A program made the position numbers and the translations under genes. DNA of 64,000 nucleotides from Mesaphorura yosii (taxonomy: Eukaryota; Arthropoda; Collembola; Poduromorpha; Tullbergiidae), in the NCBI GenBank assembly GCA_009869945.1, contig WIXG01000065.1:62001-126000 (forward strand), in the 5' to 3' direction. Numbering within the stretch: the stretch's first letter is position 1; every line of letters starts with the position of its first letter. Shown here piece by piece: positions 1 through 20,500 of the stretch. The notes under the pieces are model-generated. The model was not told where the DNA came from. It did not search any database and saw only the letters and a list, made by a program, of their open reading frames with translations.

Positions 1-3000
1 TCACAATAATTCCGATTCCTTCATGCACAACTAATTACGGAGGTTCATTTCGCTCTCGCCTTTCCGAAAGTGAGTATCTGAGTTGTTGTTTTGAACCATG
101 ATGAAATTATTAGCGGCGAGGGCAAGGGTGAGTGCCTCCAGTTTTACTTCCTGCATGACACTGGCACGGCACGGCATGGCAGTGGTTTTAAGGTTTCCGG
201 GTGAAGGGAGCCACAGAACAAATTAGTCGAATTGGGGATTAAACCCGCAACCCGAATAGAATACTTCTGCGCCGAGCTTTCCAACAATGAGGAAAATAAT
301 TCTTTGTGTATTGCATTGAGTTTGAATGCGGCATGCGAATGCAGGTTCAGATCGGTAAGGTTCAGGTTCCGTGTTTCCTTGCGTCCGTGCGTGTATACAT
401 GGGTACTGGTGCTGGGCTCAAAATGTCTCACGAATTCACGCACTCTCAAATCAATGCCACGCAACTTGTTATTCTGGAAACTTTCTTACATGCATTCCCT
501 TGCGTCTTGCGTCTGGGTCCTCGATCCTCAGTTGTTGTGCCTCGTACTCCGAGCGTCTACGGCTGCGACATTTGGGCCGATTGCAAAGGAATTCCATTAG
601 CCGTAACAAACAAGAAACAACTTTATTTCCTCATCCCAGAAATGGCAGGCGGAGACTGGTGAAAGCACGTGTCAATAATACATGTTTTCAGAGAACTTGG
701 TACTTGGTACTTAGACACTCTGCATGGAAAGTGAGGCATTACTGGCTGCCTGCATTATGGATTCAATTCAATACGAGCACGACTACGACGCGAGCGTTGT
801 CATTTTACTTGCAGATTTTTCTCGATGCGATGCGAGGTGATACGAATACTTGCTAAACGATAGGAAGGAATGGATGTAAATTGCCTGCCTGCCTTGAACC
901 CGACCCATCGCGACGCGAGACAAGCTCACTCAAGACGACTCGCGAGTCTCGACACTTAAGTAGTCTTTTGTAAGCCCGGAATTTATTTATTCGCATTCGC
1001 ATTACGAAGATACGAGTTGGAGTTAGCGAGATTTGCTGGGCGGGTGAGAGAAATTTGCATGTATACATTTCAATCTCATTCTGTCTCTCACAGCGGTACA
1101 ACAGACGAGAGAAAGTTTGCATTCGGATCCTGGCGAGAATGAACTTGTTCGGTTAAAATTATGTAAAACTTGGAAATTATTTGCAAGCGAGCAAACTGAA
1201 CTTTCCTTCTTCGGTGAAAAGTTTCCGTTTCTGATTCCGTGTCGGAATTCAAGTTTTTAGTTCCGAAGCCCGGCCGCACGTGACGTGGCGGAAGCTGTGG
1301 CCGTTGAGGTTGGCCAGACTCAGGCGCAAAACCGACTTGGTCTTTTTTCTTCTTTCTTGCGATTGGGACAGATCCAAAATTTTATAATAAAATTCAAATT
1401 CATGCTCGCCTTAAACAAAAGCGTAATCTCCGACCACACGGCCGGGCACTTTCCTCACCGAGAGAGAAAATGAAAATGAAAAGAAGGAAAATGAGTATTC
1501 TTTATTTGTGGGGCGGAAACGGTAATGACAGTGGCAATGGAAGTGGAAATGAAGGCGGAAAGAACATGACACAAATTCACGAGTACTCGAATCTCGTCGC
1601 TATCGCGGTACAGCTCTTTTGCTACTTTTGCATTTACTAAATTACAGCATGATACGATGGCATGGAACGCGAATACACAAATAAGCGGGCGAATGATATG
1701 TTTTCGCTGACAGGAGCCGTAGGCACAGAAGCTTAAGATATTCATAATACAACACCTTACCTCGTTGTGCTTCCGTTGTCCGCTGCAGGAGCACGCAGCT
1801 CATGAAGATAAAAATGAAAAATGTGGAACATAAAACACGAAATGTATCCTCTGATCTTGTATTCATCTTGCAACTTGTGGCCATGCTTTTGTTTAGGAAG
1901 CTAGAAGCCCCAAACTGCAGCAGCTATTCTTGTACGAGTGCACGAGTCTGACAATAATTTTCGCTGTCACTGACACGCAAAACACTGCAGAATGCAGAGC
2001 AGGGCAGGAAGAGAACTGTTACGAGTTAATGCATATTGTACAACAAGCGGTAATGACTTTTTGATTCGATCTCTTGTTCTTCGGATGAGTTAACTTGAAG
2101 TACGTGCACAACGCAATGGAAGCGAAAGTGGAAATGGAAGGCGAATGCAAAGTCAGTCAAGTCAAGTCTGAAGTTCTGTAATGACTTTTTAAGTATGTGG
2201 AATTATAGATGGAGGTTCTTTTCTGTTTCGCCGACTGCAGACTGCTGCACTCTTTTCGACTTTCTCTGTCTTGAATATCAAGTTTGCACACAAAGAATTG
2301 AAGAACACGAACACGGCTGTGGCTGAACACAGGAGACTGAAGCCTTAAAGTAAATCGATTTTGGATTTAAAGTTTTCGTGAGCCCGATTACACGAATTTC
2401 AAGACAAAAGCTCCAGTTAAGTTTTAAAACGTGAACGTGGACGTAGCGTTTAAAATCTGGCTTTCAAGTACGTTCACAATGAAAGACACTTGCAGCTCTG
2501 CTCGCAGATCGCAGCTTCAGCTTGCGTCTCTCTCGAGACGTGGACGTGGACGCATTCCTGCTGATCCTCGCAATTGTTCTCGGTTTGGGTTCTCTTGCTT
2601 TCACTTCACAGTTCACAGACTCTTATATTTTATGGACCAATTCTTCATAAAATCCACACTTCACTTGCAGCGTGGGCTTCGCGGGTCGCTGCGTCGTCCA
2701 ACTCAAGTCCAAGAACAGGCGGAGGATTCGACGTAGCTGCAGAAGCCGTTTTCATCATCATCTTCGCTATCGCCATTGCCATCAACGCAAACGTATGTTC
2801 ATGTCCTCCCACATTATACGTACGCGGCGCTAGACATTCGCCACGCCACACCACACGCGCAAATCACACACTTCGATCCAGGACAATGTCCTTCCTATGT
2901 TATTATTTGTCATTTTATTCTTTGCTTTCTCTCTGCTCTCTGCTTCTTTCTCCGCCGATTTCTTATATTGTGCTTGTATCTGCAATCACGCCTGAATGCA

Positions 3001-6000
3001 GCAGCCGCTCTTCATTTCCTGTGCGCACCCACACTACCTTCACTGTTTCTTAGTTATGTGAATGGTGGCAAGAGTTCAAAGTGAAAATTCTGCAAGCAGA
3101 CATGTTTCTGACATGTAACCAATCTTCTCCATTTATCACGGTCCAAAGCACAACAGCACCAGTATTCAGCGCCCAGGCGTCGTTTCGTGAGAATCCTGTA
3201 TGCGATACAAAATGCAATATAGTTCAATATTTCTCAATAACAATAACATGCCACGCCAGCAATTCAAAATAGAGGCTCAAAGCAATCTTCTCGCGCCTGT
3301 GCTCGTACTCGTACTCGTATGCCCTGCTGAAAATTGAATATTGCATTGCAGGATTGCAATAAGTGAGCATGAACGAGCACACCAACAGAAGAATGAGAAT
3401 GAGAACAAGAACGTGAACATGAACACAAGTGTCATGTCAATTCCAATTACTCGGTGTATTCGCCTATTATGGAATCCTCTCGGGTGTGCGCTAACTGACA
3501 ATCGACATCGACATGGCACGGCACAGAGTGAAAAGGTGTCAAGGAACTCGAGTGCGAGCTTTTCATATCAGCTCGAGCTGAGTTAGCGAAATTGAACCCG
3601 AAGGACAGGGCAATGGCAATGGCGACTGCAATGGTACGCACAACAATGATCAACGTCTACGTTGTGCGTATTCTGGAATTCTTGCTCTGGAGTAATGGGA
3701 CCGGAAGAATAAATTGATTTTTGCAATAATACTCAGGCCAAGCACAATATAAAACCGTGAAACGCTATGGAGAACACATTTTTCGTACGTTAGACGGTGA
3801 AAGCATTCGAAAACGGTGAAAAGCTGAGCTTTTACCTGCTCCATGAAAAATTGAAAATAGGAAGTGATACAATTCGGGTCAGTCAATTCACGATAAACGA
3901 GTTCAAGAGTCCAAATCCAAGTCTGTAATGACCGAGCCAGTCGTCAACGTCCACTTCTTTGCACTGTACTGCTTGCATTTCATCGCATATCACATTTCAT
4001 TTTCATTGCAGGAAATGCTTCAAAGGAAAATGTAATCAAATCACATATTTTTGTTATTGAATTTTTCGATTTTTACTCAGCAGCTTTTTCTCTTTGTGGC
4101 GAGTGATTTTGTGGAGTCGAGTTCTTGTTCTTTGCTTGATACCCGTAGTTGGTGGAGTCGAGAGACCGAAATTAGAGGAAATGAGCTGGATTCTGAGGCG
4201 GAGAGGAGAACAGTAACGGTAAAGATTCAGAATTCAAGAGTGAAAGAATTGCAGAAGAAACGTAGGGAAGCACAATCAATCAGTTGTCAGTTCAATGTAT
4301 TTGCGCAATTAGTTCGTTTGTTTACTTTGTGACTTGGCTGGGCTTGGGCTCGGGCTCAAGAAGAAGATTCTTTCTTCTAATAGTCAATGCCTTATTAGTG
4401 GGTACGCATTTGAGTTGTGCCTCCACTGGTCATTTGGGATCAGGACTTTGGAGAATAATAGAACAAGGCTACATGGGTTTTATTGTACTCGTATTGTATC
4501 GATCTATCATTATTTCATGCAATGCAACGCTTGTTTCTTCTCTTTTGCTTTTTCATTTTTCTGTCATGGTCCATAACGCAAACGCGCGGGTTGAACTCGT
4601 AACATGACCTCATAAAATTGTTATTACGTTCATATTTTAGATACCTTTCTCCAATTTCTTCTCCTGCAGTTCGTGTCTTATTGCCTTCCTGCCTGGTGAA
4701 TCTCGATATTAACTCGACTCAAAGATGTTTTCGTCTCCACGCTCGCTCCTGCTGCACTGGACGAGATAACAATAATGAGCTCTTCTTGCCTGCCTGTTGT
4801 CTGTTATTGGCTTTTGGTTTTCCACGCTCAGTAATATGCTTTTAAATTATTTATGATGCACAGATTCAAACCACTTAAAAGCACCTGCTGCCTTTGCAGA
4901 TTTCGGAAAGTTCACTCAAATGCTCCTGTACTGCTGCTTCAGCTGGTTTTCAAGCCCTGCTTCTTATTACAGCTTGGTCTTGGATCAAATTTCAAATTTA
5001 ATGATTTTGACCTGATTTGTTCCTGAACACGAAGAGTTTTCTTTCAGATCACGTCACATGCACTGCGTTGCAGTTGGAAAAGTGTAGTGTTACGCAATTC
5101 CAGCAACAGCTGCAATCAAGTATCAAAGATAGGTTTCACAATCAAGATTCACATTACACGACACACTGGAACACGACAGGTTTTTGGGAACGAGAGAGAA
5201 AGCAAATGCAAAACAAGCACTTCAGCGTTCACGTTCCTCTTCCAGCGTTGTTCACTCATCAGCAACTCGTGCCGCACAATCCTGGGAATTTTCCTGCTTC
5301 CTTAGTTTAAAACGAATCTCTTGCCTTGCTTTGCCGTACAGCCTGCTTTGCTACGCGGCCCAAATACCAATACACTGCTTACTGCTTACTGCTTACTACT
5401 TATCTTCTCAAACCTGGCTCCAGCAGCTCCAGCCTCCAGCAGAGCTACTTTTCTTGGTAGTGGTCGAGCAGCACATTGCCATTGCTAAGTCGCTATGCTT
5501 TCTTCGTCGTCACAAGTCTTAGCGCTGTGCTGTGTTGTGCTGTAATGAAGCTAGAACTGAAACGGGTGCTTTTCGGGAGCGAAGAGTCGAAGAGCTGAGT
5601 TTTGGCTTTATAAATCAGCAACTGCTGCGGCTGCTGCTGCTTCTTCTTTGCTCGCTTCTGTTTCTAGTTTCTAGTGCCATGTTGCGAAGCTCTGCACTGC
5701 ACGGAGTAAAGTAAGAAAAGTTGGGTGAAAGTAAACTGGGAGAAAGTAAAGTTATAATTCCTTGTGCTTCTGCCTCTGCCTTGCGTCTGGCCGTCCGGAT
5801 ACGGAATACATGCAGTATTACATTTTTGTTGCTTTCTCCATTTTTCTGGCTGATACGGTTGGTAGTTAATGTCATTGCTTGCTTTGCTGCTTGTAAAACT
5901 TTCTTCGTAAGTTTCACTCTCGCATTTCGTCCATCCCAGCTTGTAATTCTGTGCGAAATAATTGCGTCCCGCTCCCGCTTTTCTTGGGTCTAGTCTTAGT

Positions 6001-8198
6001 TTTGCTTTACACTCGCTTTTACTTTTACTTTACTTTCTCCCGCACCCACACACATTTTCATCAGAGCTTTACGACTTGGTCACTCTGACTCTGAGCACTC
6101 GATCTTAATAATGTGTGGGCCAAATACTTTATGCTGTCCTGAACTGCAAGGCAAAGCATGGCGAACTTCTACGTTCGGAGCACGGAAGAATGTGACATCG
6201 TATTTCATGCGGCTTTCCATCTCGGTCAGAGTCAACCCACCCGTGCTTGTTTTGGACAACTTTTAAGATTAAGAGGGTATCAGGAATTTTTATGAGAGAC
6301 CGGGTCTGCTGCTCTCAAAAGCATGTGGCTGCGGTTGACTATAAATTCTTGTCAAATTTCAAAGACCACGAGCAGTGACAATAAATTCGTGCACGAGCAC
6401 GCCGGTGGTAATAAATTGCCACCATAAATCCAGAATACATACTCTTTGTATAGTTTATTCCTGAATTTTTCATTTAATAGTTGTAAGCACATATGAATTG
6501 AATTATTTAATCGACCATGCTAAAAGTAATTATCGTACCTTACTCTTTACAGTATACGTCATATGTTTATGAAGATGGGATTCATTTCATTCAGTTAAGG
6601 AGAACTAAAATACCTTATCTCTGGAGCACGTCTCTAGAAATATACAATCTTTAAGAATTACGGCGAGAATCGTCCGTCAAATGACCAATGACCAACACCA
6701 TTCTAGGCCAGCCCAACCCTGACTTAAAGATCAAGATCAGCAGCTGCAGTAGTAGCAATACTTTAATCACAATCATGTGTCCTGTCCATCTCCTTTAATG
6801 CTTAAGCCTACTGCCAACTGCCATCTGCCAACTTTAACCCTGCATTTCGTTTATCTCACATTACATTACATGATTTGGGGCCGAGAGAATGGGAAAGGTA
6901 CGTCGTACACGACTGCACATAAATTACATGAAGAAAGGTGTTGAATTGAATGAAGTTAACATTCACAACTAAGCAACTACATTCATGTCTAGCACTAGTT
7001 AATTTAAATGTAAGTAATTTCTAGGCTTACAATAAATTCTTCTCCCTTTTGTCTATGTTCTTCATTTTCTTAACTTTTTGTAACAACATCAAAATGAAAT
7101 GCAAGTTTAACAATAGCATATAAAAACAAAAGAAAAATGCACGAGTTCCATCATAAAATCTGTCACGTAACATAACGTAATTTTATCGTAATCGTTAATA
7201 TAATTTGTCGTTTTTGTAATTCTTTAGAATTTGATAACAGTAAGAGCTAAATAACAATTAGAAACATTTTGACTACGAAATATTTCCGTTAGGTTGTTAC
7301 TGCGTGTTATTTTTGTATTTTGTGCAACGTTGCTTATTTCAACTACATCAAGAATAGTAATAAAACAGTTGCTCCGTTCGTAATTCATATATTTTACTAG
7401 TACAAGCTAGCGCTAGTCTCTAAACCTAATTCACTTCTTACGTTCGGTAAAAATAAAATAATAAACTCCTCTGATGCAGGGAGAGTGGCAATTTGGACAA
7501 AAATATAACGAACGAAACGCTTGACTTGCCAACACAATAGAAGCTTATCAGTAATTTTAGGAATATTTAAAAATACATAAATAGATCTTGGTACGTATAG
7601 CGTGGTGGTTATTTCATTGGGTTCTGTATTTGTATTTTGCGTGCGTGCGCACAACGAATTTAAATTAGGAACAACCAAAAACCTACTTGTAAAGCCTTCA
7701 AAAGGAAACTAATTTGAAGCTTTGGTTTAAGCCCTTCAATTTGTACTAATAACTACGTTCAAGACCTGCTTTTCTAAAGAAATGTACATGAGTTAGTCAG
7801 GTAAATGCGTAATTGTCAAGTTTGAAAATGCACATGCTAATTAGGCTGTGTCAAGTCATGCAAAGTCGATTGAGGTTGTTCATAGCATAAAGGAAAAGAA
7901 ATCAATTCACTTATTGTCGAGAACTTAGTGAGCAAAGGCGTAGACACAAAAATATACAAAATGACATTCAAACCTTCTAGAATACCAAACCATTTCAGGA
8001 TAGAACGCATCACCGAAAGTAAAATAAAGCCTTCATGATTATTGATTATTAATAATTAATTACTCTAAATAAGCGGTATACATGAACAAAATAATTTGTA
8101 CAGCAATTCCATTAAACCAACCTGCCGGGTTGTCGCATGCTCTCTTTACACAAATGTTTAGCCATCATTTGTTCCAGAATTTAACTAATCTTCGGCAG
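1..8198. other. Gene-poor stretch, no supportable gene
   Basis: No reading frame here resembles a known family or shows a chain of phase-compatible splice sites. Open frames are short and overlap on both strands, as expected by chance. The first 6 kb have mixed composition with many short reiterated words (for example TGCCGTGCC-like words near 160 and 3510, and three tandem copies of a CTGCTTA unit near 5375-5400). About 6.4-8.1 kb is more AT-rich and may include the long 3' UTR of the minus-strand FoxK gene, but I cannot place its poly(A) site. Confidence 0.6.
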
Positions 8199-14308
<6,110 letters not shown>

Positions 14309-16637
14309 CTGTAAGCAGCAAACATGAAACCCTAATTAGTAACTAGCCATAGGAAGTGAGTGCATGCATAGCATTCATTCATTTTCAAGTTTCCAGGTAT
14401 CGCTTGTCCAGGCACAACATAACGTAGCATAACAAAGACAAAGGTAAGAATAGTGAATGAAAAAGTGAATACGTAAATTTACTTTAGAAGTCAGCCCACC
14501 GGTCTGCTCCTTGTACTTTTTATACTTCATTAGCATTGCTTCTTCGTTGGGGGTTTAATAAGTTACACGGTACTTCTTATCAAGAAAGGAAGTCGACGTG
14601 CCGTGCCGTGCGTGATGGGTTTGTATTTGTACTTGTACAATGGCGTGCCTCACTTTCTCACTAACTCTACTCTACTTTCGCTAGTCTCAAGTCTTATTCG
14701 GTTCCAAAATGGATGAATGAGAATCACAGACGACAGTCGATAATCCAAATCAGCGTTTGAAGTGAAGAGACACTTCGAAATGTTCGAAACAAAAAGTCTT
14801 ATTTTGGCGTGGCAGCATTGACGCTATACGCGAATGGCGAATCACAAGTGAGAATTGACACGAATTTAGCACCACAAGAATCAAGTCAAGTCTCTGCTCA
14901 TGATCACGAGTATGAAAAACTTAGAAAATGTACTTGGATCAATACTCAATTAGTAGCCTATTAAATAAGAAAGTGCAAGAAGGGAACTCGAAGGACGTGA
15001 AGTGTTGTAGTTGCAGTGGTCGTAACGTAGTTTGGTACTAGCAATAAATTATTACAGCGATAGAAGATAAGAAATCACACTATCAGCTTCAGCAGCAGCA
15101 GCACTCAACTCTCAACTGGCCAGCCAGCTGAAGTTCTAGAAATAAACTAAAAGTCCTTAACTACAACCTTTCGCTAAAATATCGAGAATGAGCACCGCAC
15201 GGCAAGTACAGCACAGCGGCTTGATTCGCTTGTGTGAGACGAGAACAGAAAAGCGGCCGCACAAAGTTGCACTAGGCACCACTGCCACTAGTCACGGTTA
15301 ACTCGCCTTGTGTTAGCACAGCACTCAGCACACAAAGTACACGGACTAGGACACGGGCAATAGGTCGTCAGTTAGCTAGCAACAAGAAGCTCAAGAACAC
15401 ACCACTACACCGCTTCGCTTTCATTCGCTCTTGCTGTTGCTGCCATTATTAACGTGCATTAGGCCCTAAAAATCTATAACATCACAATTCACTGTTCACG
15501 CGAATGACGAAATGTACTTTGTTTTTGTGCTGGTTGCTGCACCGTTCCCGTGTAGTAGCGATGACGAACGATGCGAGAAGAAAATGAAAAGACCTGCCCA
15601 AAACATAATCATAATCATGGTTCATGGGAGAGTCTAAGTTGACGTTAAATGGAGGACAAGAACCAGTTAACTTGGTCGGTCGGTCGCCTGCCTGCCTGCT
15701 GGGGATTTGCGGCAGAAAATCACTTAATTACTGCATGAAGGACCTTAAAGGGCCACGCCACGCAGTCGCAGTGGCTTACATGCGTTTACTTCACTTTGAA
15801 GGACCTGCTACATCTTTCGTAATTATGTAAATACCCTGCCACTTGACTTCACTGTCAGACTTTCCTGTCTCTCGTAAATACGCTCGACTCAGAATGGTAA
15901 ACGTGCTGATTGCTTTGCTGGTGTCATCATCGAGCAGCCACAGTCGAAGTCAGAGCTCAGCATGTTGTGCCTGCCTGCGCTTGTGTTGTGCCGTTGACGT
16001 CCACAACAACAATGATAAGCAGGCTTTACTTTTAATAATTACTGCATGCAGCATGCGTGTATTTCGTTTACATGTTACTGCCCCGCGATGTGCGATATCA
16101 ATCACAATCACCGACCAAGTCTGACTGAAGAGTCACTCGTCATTCGTCAAAAACAACACAATAATATAGATTAGGGCACAAAAGACAAGACAGCAACAGC
16201 TCAGCAGTCAGCAGTGATCGCAGAGCGATTCAATGCACAATGGAGATAGGACGGGGCATGAACCCACGAAATTAAGCATGGATTCCAGGGTCGAGTTAGG
16301 AATGAGCATCGAATTACACGGTCTGAAATAATTGTGCTTTTACCACGCCACCGCACGCAACGCCAACGCGTCAGCAACACAATCGATTTTGATACAGTGT
16401 AGCTGCTGAATTTGAATTGCGTGATGGGTCGATGAGTTCTTGCAATTTTCAAGTTTTACGGTACATATTGACACCGACGGTTTCTGGAACGAGCATTTCC
16501 CAGAGGGAAAGGCAAAGTTCGTGCAGTGCATGGAACGAATTGCATATTGCAGTATTTGCAAAAATTTACCCATTTGCCCTTGCCATTTGCACTCTTTGCG
16601 GTAACAGGAAAAGAGAGTGAAAAGCCCCAGCTGGCTC
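14309..16637. other. FoxK 5' flank, no gene seen
   Basis: This stretch probably holds the promoter and untranslated 5' exons of FoxK on the minus strand. I found no convincing TATA box or coding exon. It contains short CAG/CTG and GCCACGCC words (for example about 15090 and 15755) but no long repeat. Confidence 0.5.
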
Positions 16638-17556
16638 TACAGTTTGGCTCGAAAGTCTTTGTGCATTCAGCGCGCGGGAAGATGGGCTTAACAAAAATCT
16701 CTACAACTTCTTTAATTGTGAATTAAATTTGGAATTTTTTCTTAAAATGAAGCCCAACCAATTATCTACAAATCTAACTAAGCGAATTCAAATTAAAACG
16801 CTGTTAAGAGAAGGGTATTCAGTATCACAAATAGCACGCATAGTTAAAGTGCATCGGAATACTGTCCGAAATGTTGCCACGAGAAAGACGATCACTGAAA
16901 AGAAACGGTCTGGTCGTCCATCAAAGTCAACGCCCAAGACAATTAACGCAACAATTAAGCTCGCAATGAACGAGAAACTCGGGAGTCTCTGCGGGAAATT
17001 GCACAGAAACTGAACATGAGCGACAGGTACATGATGCCGGGCAAGCAAATCTCCAAAGAATCCGCCCGTTGTCACCTGAAGCAGACAAATTGGGGCCGGA
17101 AAAACTTCAGACAGCCGACAACTCCACTACTGAGTGCCAAAAACATTCAAGATCGACTGGCCTTTGCCAAAACTATCGAAGATGAAGGGCGGAAGAATCG
17201 CGGACGCCATGTTGGCTCATGTACTTTGGACTGACGAAACTATGATAGAACTGCACAGGAAGCGAAACTCAAGTACTAATCGCTTCTATTGTGACGATAG
17301 GAAGAAGGAGGTTCCGGCCAAAATTTCCGTTTAAGGTGATGTTTGCCGGCGGCTTCTGCGCGCAAGGCGTAACAGGGCTACACGTTGACGAAAAGACTAG
17401 TGTCAACGCCAAGTACTATCGGGAAAAGATAATGCACATTAGATACTAAAGTATTTTGAGTGAGACTTTGAAATTAATTGTTGTAGTGAGCTCGAAGAAA
17501 ATAAACTGTCAAGTTTTGTCAATTGTCACGCGCAAAGACTTTCGGGCCCGACTGTA
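16638..17556 (+). mobile_element. Tc1-type DNA transposon, internally deleted, complete ends
   Basis: A TA dinucleotide at 16638-16639 and another at 17555-17556 bracket a 915-bp element. Its ends are inverted copies of each other over about 26 bp: CAGTTTGGCTCGAAAGTC from 16640, and the complement reading CAGTCGGGCCCGAAAGTC inward from 17554. The TA duplication and the CAGT start are typical of the Tc1/mariner superfamily. Full-length Tc1 elements are usually 1.3-1.7 kb, so this copy has lost several hundred bases, consistent with the truncated transposase inside. It sits about 2.3 kb upstream of the FoxK start codon. Confidence 0.85.
16747..17450 (+). pseudogene. Tc1-like transposase remnant
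   Basis: The first frame (16747 to about 16985) encodes an N-terminal helix-turn-helix (LLREGYSVSQIARIVKVHRN) followed by a second basic segment with SGRPSKSTPKT, as in Tc1-type DNA-binding regions. A frameshift near 16975 moves the reading to the frame of NWGRKNFRQP (about 17087). A second shift near 17205 leads to the segment with the first catalytic Asp (VLWTDET, about 17218-17238). A third near 17335 leads to a weak match of the next block (MFAGGFCAQGVTG), ending at a stop near 17450. The second and third acidic residues of the DDE triad are missing with the deleted 3' part. The element therefore cannot supply its own transposase. Confidence 0.8.
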
Positions 17557-20500
17557 GATCGAACAAATCTGTCTCGCGCCATGCTTCCATTTTCGTGCAC
17601 ATTCTCTCCGTAGCCAGTTTCTGTTGCGGGAAGTGGGAAACATTTTATGAAAATTGCAGCTTCCAAGAACATGAGCATGGAATACGGCTCCAACTCATTT
17701 CAATTTCCTGGAACATGTCAGGTCACAGGTTGCTCTGAAGTTTAAAATGGTTGATAATGATGATGGTGATGTGTGCTCGCCCTTTCGCTCGAGATTCATC
17801 ACATTCACACATGAGCTGCAGCCTGCTATATGACTTTGGCTTGGCTCGGAATGTGCTATGCAGACTCAGACTTTCCGGCGCATGCATTATATTACACGCT
17901 AAGATGTCTGAAACACTCAACGACTCAGTTTTCATGTGGCTCATTATTTTGCTTTTGCACACAACACCAACACGAACGCTAAGGCATGCCATTTTGAAAA
18001 TTGATCGAACATTGTTCTTGTGTGAGTGTGCAGCAGCAAAAAATTATAAAGTACAAACAAGAAACAAGATTAAATCCACACGTAATAAATGAAGCGATAG
18101 CGAAGGGCAGGCAGACAGGCGAGTACGAGTTTCTGCTTCTTGTATCACTTTGTGACGATGTGATGCAAGCCCAAGCTATAAAAAGTTGTTCCATAAACTG
18201 AGACTCGTGGAACAACTCACCGAACAAGTGAACTTACATAATCAAAAGACAACTAAACTACCAACAAATCAACACCAACTACGACTGACGACAAAGGTAG
18301 AGCAACTACGCAAGTAGACACCAAATTGCCATTGCTTGTCTCAGCATTGTGCTTTCCGCATTTTTAGCTTGTACCAGGATACAACAATTACATAACGATG
18401 TACGGACGTAAATGCCTTAAATCTTTATATCCCAGATAGCCCAGGTTTCTTTCAATGCAGCTTTGCAATACATTTTTGTATAAAGTAAACAAAACCGAAG
18501 AAATTGCAATTCGCAAACTGAATCAAAGATTAAGTTTTGCACGGCAGCCGGCCGGCCGTGGCCATGAGCCATGTTTGAGTATCGTCTCATCATCGCCTCG
18601 CCTCGCCATCGCTATAATCTATAATTTTATCTCTCACGATCTCCGAACCGATCTCCCACAGTATGCCTACTTTTGATATACGGCATCGGCTGCATTGGCT
18701 TGGCTCGGCATTGGCAATGACAACAAAAAAGCCTGGCTTGGCTGAGCTCAGAGTCTTATTAAAGTTTCCATTTAGAGATGCACCTTGGGAAAGCTTATTC
18801 AACTCTGGCATTCACGGCTCGCATTAAACCCGTGCATGGCATGGAAAAGTTTACTTTAGCGAATGATATTTATAATGCATTGCGTTCCGTTCACGTCCAC
18901 GTCGTCCGCACCGATCGCGCTGCATCACATCGCATTCATTCTTACAGGGAATACAATTAAAGTTTTGTATAAATCAAATCGATAATAATAACGTTCATGA
19001 TTCGTCAGTCTCTCTCAAACACACTTTGATTAGCAATAGCAATCGCAAAGTATTATTAGACATGCAGACAGGGCTGAGATAAAACATTGCTCGTTGCTCG
19101 TACTTCAATTTTCAATGCTAATGTTACGCTGTAATGGGAATTGGATAAATATTGCATGATGCCATGGCATGCCAGACAGCAACATGAACACAGTGCACAA
19201 AAGACCACGTCTCCCGTATTGTGCAAGCTCTTCTGGCGAATGGCGAATCACGAGTCTTGATTCTGTATACACTTGCTCTTGTTCCAGTCCTCACTGGCAG
19301 TCGCAGTGTGGTGTGTGCAAAAATAATAAAAAGAGCATCAGCAAACAGCAAACAGATAAGTAGAGAAGGAGCATAACCATTTTGATCGTGGCATGGCATG
19401 GGAAGACTCAGAAGAGTGATCAGACAACACGAATGGCCAAAAACTCAGCGTGTAGTTATGTTATGTTATGGCCGGTTCACATGTGATGTAACCTGGCTTG
19501 GCTGGCTATGGTTTCAGGAGAAGCAAACCAGCGAATGGTGAAAAAATTGAAAACATCGAGCCAAGGTCAAACTATGCAAATGCCAAATGCATGTGTCTGA
19601 ATCGTCTGCTCCGCTCTTTCCAACACACACTGTACAATGTGAAAATGCTGTATTATACTTAACCATTAACCAGTTTTCAAATGTAAACATTCGTAAACTT
19701 GAAACGAAATGAGACTCTTGGCTGTTGCCAATTGCCATGATGAGAAGCTGCTGCTGCATACTCACAATTCACACTCGCATTAATTCAGGCAAGGCAAAGA
19801 GCACGGCAAAGTTCAGACTGAACTTAAAGGCATGCATGGGCGGAATTCTGATTATATAAGAGCCAAGTTAAAACATATTCAAATATTTACCACTGACTGG
19901 CATGGCTAAGATTGATCTAATTGAGACAGTGGTGTGTGATGGATGAGTCGAGAATCGAGCCCTCCATTTAAAAATATGCTGGTGGAAATGACGACAGTCA
20001 GTCTCATACATAAAGATTTTCACAGCACTTGCAGTTGAATATTAGCATATTGCCGCCGCCGCCACCGTCGCTGATTATGCAAGCCGAGATTGGCTACAGC
20101 AAGAGCTAACAATTAGCAGCTTTAAACTGTGGATATGCATACGTACAGTCCAAAGTCCAGGAACTGCCAAACAAAAACAAAATTCGTGCCGTGGGCCGTG
20201 GCAAGAAGAAAGGTAAGGCAAATGGCGGAATCACATCTGCAATCTGCAGTCATTCGAAGTCTCATCTTCTCATCGAATCCGGGTAAAGGGTGAAGATTAA
20301 AGATGGCACGTGGAAGAAAGAAAATGAAAGAAAGAGGAACTCCCCTCAAAATATTTACATCGTACGCCCTGAACAATTTCAATTTCGCAACGTTCAGTGT
20401 CAGCAGGAATGATATGAAGGAAGGGTCCATCATACATCATTGATTTCAACCATTTCAAGCAAGGATTTCCAAGAAATTCTTATAATGCAAGATCCACGAA

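Noticed and set aside
239..300. tRNA-like stretch with GGGATTAAACCC
   Set aside because: No cloverleaf can be built around it; no tRNA was recognised elsewhere in the window.
232..856. Overlapping open frames near the left end as genes
   Set aside because: Frames overlap on both strands, lack motifs and splice consistency, and are of a length expected by chance.
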